A program made the position numbers and the translations under genes. Positions 10,795 through 18,251 of a stretch of DNA of 64,000 nucleotides are shown one piece after another (position 1 is the stretch's first letter; the number at the start of each line of letters is the position of its first letter). The DNA is from Propionivibrio dicarboxylicus (lineage in GTDB: Bacteria; Pseudomonadota; Gammaproteobacteria; Burkholderiales; Rhodocyclaceae), in the NCBI GenBank assembly GCA_945902805.1, contig CAMDMZ010000004.1, positions 1-64,000 of the forward strand, read 5' to 3'. The notes beneath the pieces were generated by a model. That model was not told the origin of the DNA, did not search any database, and saw only the letters and a list, made by a program, of their open reading frames with translations.

Positions 10795-11631
10795 ATGCGC
10801 ACCTGGAATGACATCTGGCCCGCGCCAGCCAAGCTCAACCTGTTCCTTCACGTCATCGGACGCCGGGCAGATGGTTACCATCTGCTGCAAACCGTGTTCC
10901 GCTTTATCGATTACGCCGATTTTCTACGTTTCGAACCGCGTAGCGACCGGAAAATCATCCTCGCCCAACCGCTGTCCGGCGTCGCGCCAGAGACCGACCT
11001 GACGGTACGTGCGGCAATCGCGCTACAGAACGTCACCGGCATCGACAAGGGCGCCACGATCCATCTCGACAAACGCTTGCCGATGGGCGGCGGCCTCGGT
11101 GGTGGGAGTTCCGACGCCGCGACCACACTGATCGCCCTCAATCAACTCTGGGACACCGGGCTCGATTCTCCAACCCTGCAGCGCATCGGCCTGACGCTAG
11201 GGGCCGATGTGCCCATTTTCATTCACGGCCACACTGCCTTTGCGGAAGGTGTCGGCGAGCGCTTCACCGATGTCACTACGCCAGCAGACTGGTACCTGGT
11301 CCTCGTCCCGCCTGTCGCTGTGCCCACGCCGATCATTTTTCGATCAGCGGAACTACGTCGTGACACCACCGCCATTGCTGCCATCGACTGGCAGCCCGGT
11401 TTCGGTGGCAATGATCTGGAACCCGTCGCCTGCAGGCTTTACCCTGCGGTGGCACACCACCTGGAATTCCTGCGCCGATTTGGTGATGCACGAATGAGCG
11501 GTTCTGGCGCCTGTTGCTTCGTCGCATTCCCTGATCAACCGGCGGCAGAGGCTGCCTTCGCGACACGTCCCACCAATATGCATGGCTTTGTCGCCAGAGG
11601 CTTGGATCACCATCCATTGTGCAGCGAATGA
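10795..11631 (+). CDS. ispE: 4-diphosphocytidyl-2-C-methyl-D-erythritol kinase IspE
   Basis: A 278-residue GHMP kinase of the MEP isoprenoid pathway. It begins WPAPAKLNLFLHVIGRRADGYH, and the ATP-binding motif MGGGLGGGSSDAA lies around residues 98-110. The C-terminal GHMP motif reads RMSGSGACCFVAF. It follows lolB by four bases and precedes a tRNA gene, as usual. Confidence 0.96.
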   Translation: MRTWNDIWPAPAKLNLFLHVIGRRADGYHLLQTVFRFIDYADFLRFEPRSDRKIILAQPLSGVAPETDLTVRAAIALQNVTGIDKGATIHLDKRLPMGGGLGGGSSDAATTLIALNQLWDTGLDSPTLQRIGLTLGADVPIFIHGHTAFAEGVGERFTDVTTPADWYLVLVPPVAVPTPIIFRSAELRRDTTAIAAIDWQPGFGGNDLEPVACRLYPAVAHHLEFLRRFGDARMSGSGACCFVAFPDQPAAEAAFATRPTNMHGFVARGLDHHPLCSE

Positions 11632-11705
11632 CCGCCGATTGATGGTGCCCATGACGCCCCACTCATGAATATCAGCTTCAGAAAAATTTTGGAAGAAACT
11701 TGCGT

Positions 11706-11734
11706 TTGACACCACGCAACCGAATCGGTAAGAT
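11706..11734 (+). promoter_or_regulatory. Strong promoter of the tRNA-Lys gene
   Basis: TTGACA at 11706-11711 and TAAGAT at 11729-11734 are 17 bases apart, ending 17 bases before the tRNA. Confidence 0.75.
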
Positions 11735-11751
11735 TCGCGGCCTTCAAGGTG

Positions 11752-11827
11752 GGGTCGGTAGCTCAGTCGGTAGAGCAGCGGACTTTTAATCCGTTGGTCC
11801 CGAGTTCGAATCTCGGCCGACCCACCA
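11752..11827 (+). tRNA. tRNA-Lys (TTT anticodon)
   Basis: A 76-base cloverleaf with the acceptor arm GGGTCGG/CCGACCC, D loop AGCTCAGTCGGTAGAGC, anticodon TTT at 11785-11787 in the loop CTTTTAA, T arm GTTCGAATC and encoded CCA. The 3' half is repeated at 13902, marking an integration site. Confidence 0.97.
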
Positions 11828-11880
11828 ATAGAATCAAGCACTTAGCCAACTCTTAGGGGTTGGCTTTTTGCTTACTGGCG
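11783..11880 (+). repeat. Left copy of tRNA-Lys 3'-end direct repeat (att-like)
   Basis: From the anticodon loop through the T arm, CCA end, a spacer and the terminator hairpin to CTTACTGGCG. The copy at 13902-14002 is nearly identical, differing by a few substitutions and small indels. Integrative elements commonly use tRNA 3' ends as attachment sites. Confidence 0.85.
11844..11869 (+). terminator. Rho-independent terminator after tRNA-Lys
   Basis: Stem AGCCAAC/GTTGGCT with an 8-base loop, followed by TTTT. Confidence 0.85.
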
Positions 11881-12028
11881 TTTTGGTTGCCGTATGGTTG
11901 CCGTTTGTGGCTGGCTTGCGGTTCTTTCTTGCGATGCCTCTCGCCAAGTTATTGACAACATGGGCGCGCAAAGAGCATAGCTCTTCACGGTGCTCAACAC
12001 ACCTCAACTACCTGTCGTGGGCGGCAGC

Positions 12029-12208
12029 ATGACCACCATCGCCCGCCGACCAGGCACAGAAGTTCGCAGCTGGGAAGAAAAGCAGGAGGCCGCACTGCTC
12101 GCGGCTTTTCGCAGGCAGACTCCGAAGGGCCAGCATACGCTGTTGCGACAAGCCAAGGCTATCGTTGCCAAGGAGGAATGGCAGGTGTTGCATGCCCTGA
12201 AGAAGTGA
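12029..12208 (+). CDS. Small hypothetical protein on the tRNA island
   Basis: A 59-residue frame from ATG 12029 (MTTIARRPGTEVRSWEEKQEAALLAAFRR to ...WQVLHALKK, abridged view). It is basic and probably helical, with no recognised domain. GGCGGCAG upstream is a modest ribosome site. The ATG at 12029 is preferred over 11990, which is not an ATG codon. It may be a remnant of the original mobile element. Confidence 0.4.
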   Translation: MTTIARRPGTEVRSWEEKQEAALLAAFRRQTPKGQHTLLRQAKAIVAKEEWQVLHALKK

Positions 12209-12287
12209 CGCAGTTCCGGCTTAGGCTGGGTTTTATGTATGATCGCCTCACATGTGATTGAAATCCCATTGCTGCATGGTGGAATTA

Positions 12288-12308
12288 TGTAACTGTTTAT
12301 TAGTTACA
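12288..12308. promoter_or_regulatory. Inverted repeat upstream of hicA, possible operator
   Basis: TGTAACT (12288-12294), GTTTATT, AGTTACA (12302-12308): perfect 7-base arms, about 27 bases before hicA. HicB antitoxins are known to repress their own promoters, so an autorepression site is a reasonable inference. Confidence 0.5.
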
Positions 12309-12334
12309 ATGCGTGAACTTATTGACTTATACTC

Positions 12335-12589
12335 ATGTCGAAGCATCAGAAATCTATTGAGAGATTGTGCGCAAAACCCACGCCCGCCGATATTAAATGG
12401 AGCGAGCTGAAGGGGGTGTTAGAACACTTGGGCTACAAAATGCTTAAAGGTTCTGGATCGCGTAGAAAATTCTTTCATGCTGGAAAGGATTTGCTGATTA
12501 TTTGTCATGAACCACACCCATCTCCTGATGTGGATAAGGGGTGTGTAGATGATGTGTATGACCACCTAAAAGAAAACGGTCTCATCTGA
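12335..12589 (+). CDS. hicA: HicA-type mRNA interferase toxin
   Basis: An 84-residue protein of the HicA/YcfA fold. It has KWSELKGVLEHLGYKMLKGSGSRR followed by a KFFHAGK segment, where the His is expected to be catalytic, and the late HEPHPSP stretch typical of HicA. The N-terminal extension of about 20 residues makes it longer than minimal HicA. hicB follows after ten bases. Toxins of this family cleave mRNA and are held in check by the neighbouring antitoxin. Base composition is more AT-rich than the flanking housekeeping genes, consistent with transfer. Confidence 0.85.
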   Translation: MSKHQKSIERLCAKPTPADIKWSELKGVLEHLGYKMLKGSGSRRKFFHAGKDLLIICHEPHPSPDVDKGCVDDVYDHLKENGLI

Positions 12590-12599
12590 GGGGCGATAC

Positions 12600-13052
12600 G
12601 TGGGCATTTTGAAGTACAAGGAATACGAGGGAACTGCTGAAATCGACATGGCTCGCATGGTGTGTCGAGGGAGGGTTTTGTTTATCAACGATCTCGTAAC
12701 ATACGAGGCCGCATCCCCAGCAGAGTTGAAAAATGAATTTGAGGCAGCGGTTGATGATTATCTGGATACATGCACTGCCCTCGGCAGGGAACCGAAAAAG
12801 CCACTGAAAGGACAATTCAATGTTCGCATCCCTGAAGCTTTGCACAAAGCAGCAACACTGCGAGCTTTGACCGATGGCATTTCACTTAATGACGTCATGG
12901 TGCGATCACTTGATGCCTTTATCAATTTAAGGACTGACATTAACCATACCGTGCGCGTGTCTGTTGATCTAAATGCCGAGTCTTTGCAGACTCTAGTTTC
13001 AAGCGCATCAGCAAAGCCTCAATGGGGAGTTTTCAGCAATGTCAAACACTGA
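12600..13052 (+). CDS. hicB: HicB-type antitoxin
   Basis: A 150-residue HicB. The N-terminal half is the degraded RNase-H-like HicB fold (YEGTAEIDMARMVCRGRVLFIND). The second half contains a ribbon-helix-helix DNA-binding segment (FNVRIPEALHKAATLRALTDG). The start is a GTG ten bases after hicA. It neutralises HicA and probably represses the operon at the upstream inverted repeat. Its 3' end overlaps the next small gene by 14 bases. Confidence 0.82.
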   Translation: MGILKYKEYEGTAEIDMARMVCRGRVLFINDLVTYEAASPAELKNEFEAAVDDYLDTCTALGREPKKPLKGQFNVRIPEALHKAATLRALTDGISLNDVMVRSLDAFINLRTDINHTVRVSVDLNAESLQTLVSSASAKPQWGVFSNVKH

Positions 13053-13383
13053 CAACGCGCAAACAGGGAGCCCAGCAGTTCCTGCACCTATTGAATCACC
13101 TGTAACAATGCGTGATCTCGCCGCAATTTTGGTGAAGCACTACGATTTGCACGAAGGGCGGTATGACTTGCTGGTGGAGTATCAGATTGGTATGGGAGCT
13201 TTTGGGCCTGATCCCGCGTCAACTACACCAGGGGCAATGATAGGTATATCCAAGGTTGGGTTAATGCCAGCCCAAGGGGATGGCCCCACGTCTGTTGATG
13301 CGGCAATCGTCAATCCCAAGCAACCCTCAGGGGTAAAGAGGGGCACAGCTCCAAAGAGGCAAGGTAAAGCAAGGACTACCTAA
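13039..13383 (+). CDS. Unknown third gene of the hicAB operon
   Basis: A 114-residue protein starting inside the hicB 3' end. It has a Pro/Ser-rich start, then TMRDLAAILVKHYDLHEGRYDLLVEYQIGMG, which looks like a compact folded domain, and a Lys/Arg-rich tail (VKRGTAPKRQGKARTT). No family recognised. Overlap with hicB and a terminator ten bases after its stop show it is the last gene of the operon. It could modulate the toxin-antitoxin pair, or be an unrelated passenger. Confidence 0.65.
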   Translation: MSNTDNAQTGSPAVPAPIESPVTMRDLAAILVKHYDLHEGRYDLLVEYQIGMGAFGPDPASTTPGAMIGISKVGLMPAQGDGPTSVDAAIVNPKQPSGVKRGTAPKRQGKARTT

Positions 13384-13392
13384 ACGCCATTT

Positions 13393-13427
13393 AAGGCCGC
13401 TCCCACAAGGTTGCGGCCTTTGTCTTT
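13393..13427 (+). terminator. Terminator of the hicAB operon
   Basis: Stem AAGGCCGC/GCGGCCTT with a 12-base loop, then TGTCTTT. Confidence 0.75.
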
Positions 13428-13433
13428 CTGGTC

Positions 13434-13694
13434 TTAGGGCTCATACTTCAAGAACAGCACATCCTGGGTTTTCAGCACTTCTACGTAGGAGTCGTCAGGA
13501 CTGACTACAACCACCTTGCCGCGATGAGCCTCACGATAGAGGTTGATCTGGCGCATTAGCTCGCCCAATGTTGGGAGCTTCGACTTCACCTCAACAAGGA
13601 TTCGATCCTTGCCACCGAACCAGACTTGAAACGGCTCATCGTTGTCACCACAGAGGCTTGGGGTACAGACATGCACCGTATGCACCCGGCAATC
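13434..13694 (-). pseudogene. C-terminal remnant of a nuclease-like protein
   Basis: The last ~85 residues of a minus-strand frame are protein-like: CGDNDEPFQVWFGGKDR, then ILVEVKSKLPTLGELMRQI and NLYREAHRGKVVVVSPDDSY. The order D...ExK followed by a QxxxY helix is that of PD-(D/E)xK nuclease folds, so a nuclease or nuclease-like DNA protein is suggested. Upstream the frame passes into sequence without protein character and then into the IS remnant, so the N-terminus is missing. Probably a broken gene of the element that built the island. Confidence 0.5.
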
Positions 13695-13728
13695 CGGTCT
13701 GTGATTCTGGGAAGGAGTTGAGCAAGAT

Positions 13729-13757
13729 AGTGTCCACCAACGACGATGGTGGACACT
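13729..13757. repeat. Hairpin just before the transposase remnant
   Basis: AGTGTCCACC and GGTGGACACT are perfect 10-base arms around a 9-base loop, ending one base before the ATG of the orfA remnant. Possibly part of the insertion sequence end. Confidence 0.6.
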
Positions 13758-13877
13758 ATGGAAATCGAGAAGTCGATCCGCAAAAAGCGGGTACATAGCG
13801 AGGAATTCAAGGACGAACTGGTTCGCGCCTGTAGTGAGCCTGGCATTTCGGTGGCTGGGGTGGCATTAGCTGATAGC
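13758..13877 (+). pseudogene. Transposase orfA remnant (IS66/IS3-like)
   Basis: The frame MEIEKSIRKKRVHSEEFK followed by DELVRACSEPGISVAGVALA resembles the N-terminal helix-turn-helix of IS66-type OrfA proteins. Homology stops at about 13877, and 25 bases later the tRNA-Lys repeat begins, so the element was cut at or near the attachment site. Confidence 0.6.
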
Positions 13878-13901
13878 AAGCGATCTCTGCGAACTGCTAC
13901 G

Positions 13902-14002
13902 CTTTTAATCCGTTGGTCCCGAGTTCGAATCTCGGTCGACCCAAAAAAAAGAGAATCAAGCACTTAGCCAACCCTTGCGGGTTGGCTTTTTGCTTACTGG
14001 CG
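13902..14002 (+). repeat. Right copy of tRNA-Lys 3'-end direct repeat (att-like)
   Basis: Repeats the tRNA from its anticodon loop through the terminator and CTTACTGGCG tail. It has no 5' half, so it is not a functional tRNA. CCA is replaced by a run of A. Confidence 0.85.
13966..13991 (+). terminator. Terminator copy at the right island border
   Basis: Stem AGCCAACCC/GGGTTGGCT with loop TTGC, followed by TTTTTGC. Stronger stem than the left copy. Confidence 0.8.
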
Positions 14003-14011
14003 AGTAAAGGA

Positions 14012-15073
14012 TTACAGCCTGGCGATTACCGCATCGCCCATTTCGGTGCAGGAAACCCGTTGCATTCCTTCCTCGAAGATGTCGCCGGTACGCAAGCCTG
14101 CCGCGAGAACCTTTTTCACGGCGGTCTCGATGCGCGTGGCCGTGGTTTCGTCGGCGAAGCTGTAACGCATCATCATCGCCACCGAGAGAATCATCGCCAG
14201 CGGATTGGCGAGGTTCTTGCCGGCAATATCTGGTGCCGATCCGTGACAGGGTTCGTACATGCCCTTGTTGTTTTCATCCAGCGAGGCGGAGGGCAGCATG
14301 CCGATCGAGCCAGTCAGCATCGACGCCTGATCGGAAAGAATGTCACCGAAGATGTTGCCGGTAACGATCACGTCGAATTGCTTGGGGGCGCGAACAAGCT
14401 GCATCGCGGCGTTGTCGACCAACATATGGCTAAGTTCGACATCCGGATATTCGGCAGAAATCTCGATCATCACATCGCGCCACAGCTGGGTGGTTTCCAG
14501 CACGTTCATCTTGTCGACCGAGCAGAGCTTTTTGCTGCGTTTGCGTGCAGCCTCGAAGGCGACGCGACCGATGCGACGGATTTCGTCTTCATCGTAGATC
14601 ATTGTGTTGCGTCCGACACGCTTGCCGTTTTCCACCGTAATGCCGCGTGGCTCACCGAAATAGATGTCCCCGGTGAGTTCGCGTACGATCAGGATGTCGA
14701 GCCCGGAAACCACCTCCGGCTTGAGTGAAGAGGCATTTTTCAGCTCGTCGTACAAGACGGCCGGGCGCAGGTTGGCAAACAGGTTGAGGTCTTTGCGAAT
14801 GCCCAGCAGACCGCGTTCGGGCCGCTGCGGGCGCGGCAGGACGTCCCATTTCGGGCCACCGACGGCCGCCAGCAAGACCGCGTCAGCAGCACGTGCCAGT
14901 TGCTGGGTCGCGGGCGGATAGGGCTCGCCAGTAGCATCGACGGCAGCACCACCGAGTAGCGCTTCTTCGCGCTCGATCTTCATTCCTTCGCTCTGGAATA
15001 CATCCAGCACGCGCAGGGCCTGGGCCATGATTTCAGGGCCGATGCCGTCACCTGGCAGATAGCAGATTTTCAT
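14012..15073 (-). CDS. leuB: 3-isopropylmalate dehydrogenase LeuB
   Basis: A 353-residue enzyme of leucine synthesis (oxidative decarboxylation of 3-isopropylmalate, NAD-dependent). The ATG at 15073 gives [22 protein letters not shown], the normal N-terminus. The signature region [14 protein letters not shown] is present. The longer upstream frame is not protein-like and overlaps the leuD end, so it was rejected. Last gene of leuC-leuD-leuB; its 3' end abuts the tRNA-island repeat, and asd, which often follows leuB in betaproteobacteria, is not found here. Confidence 0.97.
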   Translation of the reverse strand: MKICYLPGDGIGPEIMAQALRVLDVFQSEGMKIEREEALLGGAAVDATGEPYPPATQQLARAADAVLLAAVGGPKWDVLPRPQRPERGLLGIRKDLNLFANLRPAVLYDELKNASSLKPEVVSGLDILIVRELTGDIYFGEPRGITVENGKRVGRNTMIYDEDEIRRIGRVAFEAARKRSKKLCSVDKMNVLETTQLWRDVMIEISAEYPDVELSHMLVDNAAMQLVRAPKQFDVIVTGNIFGDILSDQASMLTGSIGMLPSASLDENNKGMYEPCHGSAPDIAGKNLANPLAMILSVAMMMRYSFADETTATRIETAVKKVLAAGLRTGDIFEEGMQRVSCTEMGDAVIARL

Positions 15074-15126
15074 TTTGTTTCCTAAAGTTGTTCGTGAGGG
15101 TTTGACTGTTTGGCTTGCGCTCTGGC

Positions 15127-15759
15127 TTACAACCAGGGCTGGGCTGCTTTGTGCTTGGCTTCGAAGGAACGGATTTCGTCGGCGTGCATCAGCGTCAGAC
15201 CGATTTCGTCGAGCCCGTTGAGCAGGCAGTGCTTGCGGTGCGGGGTGATCTCGAAGGAGAACGAGAACCCGCTGGGTGAGGTCACCGTTTGTGCCTCGAG
15301 GTTCACGTCCAGCCGATAGCCCTCGGTCGCTTCGCATTCGCGGAACAGCCTATCCACCACATCGCCACTTGCAACAATAGGCAGGATGCCGTTCTTGTAC
15401 GAATTCGAAAAAAAGATGTCGGCGAATGACGGCGCGATCATTACACAAAAGCCGTAGTCCTCGATGGCCCAGGGCGCGTGTTCGCGCGATGAGCCACAGC
15501 CGAAGTTGTCGCGCGCGAGCAGAACTTGAGCGCCGGCGTAGCGTGACTGGTTGAGCACAAAGTCGGCGTTGGTGGGACGGTGGGTGCAATCCATGCCGGG
15601 CTCGCCGTGGTCGGTGTAGCGCCACTCGTCGAACAGGTAAGGGCCGAAACCGGCGCGCTTGATTGACTTCAGGAATTGCTTGGGGATGATAGCATCGGTA
15701 TCGACGTTGGCACGATCCAGTGGGCAGACCAAGCCGTTGAGTCTGGTAAAAGCTTTCAT
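15127..15759 (-). CDS. leuD: 3-isopropylmalate dehydratase small subunit LeuD
   Basis: A 210-residue small subunit. It starts [32 protein letters not shown] (split here only for reading) and contains the [14 protein letters not shown] motif of the swivel domain. With LeuC it converts 2- to 3-isopropylmalate. The start at 15759 follows leuC by ten bases; upstream extension in the same frame runs through leuC and was rejected. Confidence 0.97.
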   Translation of the reverse strand: MKAFTRLNGLVCPLDRANVDTDAIIPKQFLKSIKRAGFGPYLFDEWRYTDHGEPGMDCTHRPTNADFVLNQSRYAGAQVLLARDNFGCGSSREHAPWAIEDYGFCVMIAPSFADIFFSNSYKNGILPIVASGDVVDRLFRECEATEGYRLDVNLEAQTVTSPSGFSFSFEITPHRKHCLLNGLDEIGLTLMHADEIRSFEAKHKAAQPWL

Positions 15760-15769
15760 GGTGAGTTCC

Positions 15770-17176
15770 TCAAATCTGCCGAATATCAACAAAATGGCCA
15801 GCGATGGCCGCCGCCGCCGCCATCGCCGGGCTGACCAGGTGGGTACGCCCGCCTGGGCCCTGACGACCTTCGAAATTGCGGTTCGATGTCGAGGCGCAGC
15901 GCTCGCCGGGTGACAAGCGGTCGGCATTCATCGCCAGACACATCGAGCAACCGGGCTCACGCCACTCGAATCCGGCAGCGAGAAACACCTTGTCCAATCC
16001 TTCCTCCTCGGCCTGGCGCTTGACCGTGCCAGAACCGGGAACGACCAGCGCCAGTTTGACGCTATCAGCCACCTTCTTGCCTTTGGCCACCGCCGCCGCA
16101 GCACGCAGATCTTCGATGCGCGAATTGGTGCAGGAACCAATGAATACCTTGTCGATGCGGATCTCGGTAATCGGGGTCGAGGCGACAAGATCCATGTATT
16201 TCAGCGCCCGCTCAATGCCAAGGCGTTTAACCGGATCAATCTCGTCGGCGGGGTTGGGCACCGTGCCGCTAACCGGTAACACCTGCTCGGGCGAGGTGCC
16301 CCAGGTCACTTGCGGTGCGATATCGGCGGCGGCCATATCGATCACAGCGTCAAATTTCGCATCGGCATCCGATTGAAGCGTTTTCCAGTAGGCAACGGCT
16401 TGATCCCAAAGGGCGCCCTTGGGTGCGTGCGTACGGCCTTCGAGGTAGTTGATGGTCGTCTGATCGACGCCAATGATGCCGGCGCGCGCACCGGCCTCGA
16501 TGGCCAGGTTACACACCGTCATGCGGCCTTCCATCGACAGCGCACGAATCGCCGAGCCGGCGAATTCGATGCAGTAGCCTGTTCCGCCAGCAGTGCCGAT
16601 CTTGCCGATCACTGCCAGCGCAATGTCCTTGGCTGTGGCGCCGGCAGCCAACTCACCTTCGATGCGAACCAGCATGGCCTTCGATTTTTTCTGAACCAGC
16701 GTCTGGGTCGCCAGCACATGCTCGACTTCCGAGGTGCCGATACCGTGTGCCAAGGCGCCAAAAGCCCCGTGCGTCGCCGTGTGGCTGTCGCCGCAAACGA
16801 CGGTCATACCCGGCAGCGTGGCGCCAATTTCCGGGGCAATCACATGGATGATGCCCTGGTTGCGGTGCTTGAACGGGAAATACACCAGGGCGCCGAATTC
16901 CTTGATGTTGGCGTCGAGTGTGTCGACCTGGGTTTTCGAGATCGGGTCGTCGATATCGCGATCCCAATCTTTGGTCGGCGTGTTGTGATCAGGCACGGCC
17001 ACGATCGAGTCGCTGCGCCAGGCTTTGCGTCCGGCCAGGCGCAAACCTTCGAACGCTTGCGGACTGGTCACTTCATGCATCAGGTGACGATCGATGTAAA
17101 GCAGACAGGTGCCGTCTGCTTCCTGGCGAACCACATGGGTATCCCATAACTTGTCGTACAAATTCTTGCCAGCCAT
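15770..17176 (-). CDS. leuC: 3-isopropylmalate dehydratase large subunit LeuC
   Basis: A 468-residue aconitase-family enzyme with the [4Fe-4S] ligands in GSCTNSR and GCSMCLAMN. It begins [18 protein letters not shown], preceded by AAGGAG. It is the first gene of the leu operon, with a promoter in the 235-base region shared with the divergent regulator gene. Confidence 0.97.
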   Translation of the reverse strand: MAGKNLYDKLWDTHVVRQEADGTCLLYIDRHLMHEVTSPQAFEGLRLAGRKAWRSDSIVAVPDHNTPTKDWDRDIDDPISKTQVDTLDANIKEFGALVYFPFKHRNQGIIHVIAPEIGATLPGMTVVCGDSHTATHGAFGALAHGIGTSEVEHVLATQTLVQKKSKAMLVRIEGELAAGATAKDIALAVIGKIGTAGGTGYCIEFAGSAIRALSMEGRMTVCNLAIEAGARAGIIGVDQTTINYLEGRTHAPKGALWDQAVAYWKTLQSDADAKFDAVIDMAAADIAPQVTWGTSPEQVLPVSGTVPNPADEIDPVKRLGIERALKYMDLVASTPITEIRIDKVFIGSCTNSRIEDLRAAAAVAKGKKVADSVKLALVVPGSGTVKRQAEEEGLDKVFLAAGFEWREPGCSMCLAMNADRLSPGERCASTSNRNFEGRQGPGGRTHLVSPAMAAAAAIAGHFVDIRQI

Positions 17177-17281
17177 GGCGGCTCCTTAAAAGATTCTCGC
17201 AACATGACGCAGTTCGATGCCGAACCGGTCAAACCGGGCCAAGCGACATCAGCTATCAGTCCATCACTGTCCCTGAGACCT

Positions 17282-17310
17282 ATCTTAGTGAGCCGTTGAT
17301 ACCATAACAA
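17282..17310 (-). promoter_or_regulatory. Probable leuCDB promoter
   Basis: On the minus strand TTGTTA (17305-17310) and TAAGAT (17282-17287) are spaced by 17 bases, leaving a leader of about 100 bases before leuC. The -35 is inside an inverted repeat TGATAC...GTATCA (17297-17333). Confidence 0.5.
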
Positions 17311-17333
17311 GTTTATTGTCTATACTAGTATCA
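17297..17333. promoter_or_regulatory. Inverted repeat between leuC and the regulator gene
   Basis: TGATAC (17297-17302) and GTATCA (17328-17333), with an inner TATACTAGTAT. The sites overlap the leuC -35 and a possible plus-strand promoter (TTGATA, 19-base spacing, TATACT). Possible operator for the adjacent HTH protein; short arms make this uncertain. Confidence 0.3.
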
Positions 17334-17411
17334 GTGCTAACAGCTCAATGATTCGGGCGACACGGCGTCACATCAACCACCTGATTCAAAACGTTAATTT
17401 TAGTTCGCGCG

Positions 17412-18251
17412 ATGAAAAGTGACCCCATCACTCGCCGCCAGGAACTTGGCGAGTTCCTGAAAGTACTGCGCGAACGTCGTGCTCCCGAGGCATTCGGCTT
17501 CCCCCCGGGCCGACGACGTCGCGCTCCGGGCTTGCGCCGCGAGGAAGTCGCACAACTCGCCGGGATCAGCCCGACCTGGTACACATGGATTGAACAGGGA
17601 CGCGATGTCAACGTCTCGGCCGAGGTGCTCGCCCGTCTAGCCTCTACCCTGCAGCTAACCCGATCCGAGCGCGCCTACCTGTTCGAGATGGCGGGCCGGC
17701 GGGATGAAGATGAAGTCGAGCCGAACGAAGACCAGGTTCCAGATATCCTCATTTCGCTCCTCGACGACATTGCGCCACCGGTCTATCTCATGGGCCGTTA
17801 CTGGGATTTGCTGGGATGGAACGCCAATGCTGCAGCGCTCTTTACCGGCTGGCTCGACATGCCACAAACACGCACCGCGAACCTGTTGCGCTTTGTCTTC
17901 CTCGATACATTGGCCAGGACTCTGCTAGTCGATTGGGAAGTACGGGCGCGCCGCATCGTCGCCGAGTTTCGGGCCGACTGCCGGACCCGACTGGAGGAAC
18001 CCGCGCTACAGCGCCTGGTCGGCGAACTTACTGAGGAAAGCCCGGATTTCGCGCGCTACTGGAAGCAGCACGACGTCGTCGATCGTCAAGGCGGGCGGCG
18101 TGACTTCCAGCATGCTACATATGGAATCGTCAGCTACCAGCAATTGACCATGCACCCGGTCGATCAGGAAGCCCTGAAACTGGTCATCCTTGAACCGTTA
18201 CCTTTGGCGAAGTCGAAAGCTTCGCCTCGGAATCAGCCGACGCGTGCTTGA
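17412..18251 (+). CDS. MmyB-like helix-turn-helix transcription regulator
   Basis: A 279-residue protein. An XRE-type HTH lies in residues 10-80: LGEFLKVLRERRAPEAFGF, then RRAPGLRREEVAQLAGISPTW and YTWIEQGRDVNVS. The C-terminal ~170 residues match the MmyB-type ligand-binding domain (ISLLDDIAPPVYLMGRYWDLLGWN... WKQHDV). Such proteins are known as repressors of neighbouring dehydrogenase genes, but the divergent neighbour here is leuC. The 3' end overlaps the convergent cimA stop by 19 bases. Confidence 0.85.
   Translation: MKSDPITRRQELGEFLKVLRERRAPEAFGFPPGRRRRAPGLRREEVAQLAGISPTWYTWIEQGRDVNVSAEVLARLASTLQLTRSERAYLFEMAGRRDEDEVEPNEDQVPDILISLLDDIAPPVYLMGRYWDLLGWNANAAALFTGWLDMPQTRTANLLRFVFLDTLARTLLVDWEVRARRIVAEFRADCRTRLEEPALQRLVGELTEESPDFARYWKQHDVVDRQGGRRDFQHATYGIVSYQQLTMHPVDQEALKLVILEPLPLAKSKASPRNQPTRA

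Noticed and set aside
11353-11841. Antisense open frame over ispE and tRNA-Lys with a GSAEIRTRDQRIKSP segment
   Set aside because: This is the well-known false translation of the complementary strand of a tRNA; the real features are ispE and tRNA-Lys. The same holds for the frame at 13586-13963.
11881-13900. An integrase gene on the tRNA island
   Set aside because: Looked for tyrosine or serine recombinase motifs in all frames between the repeats; none found.
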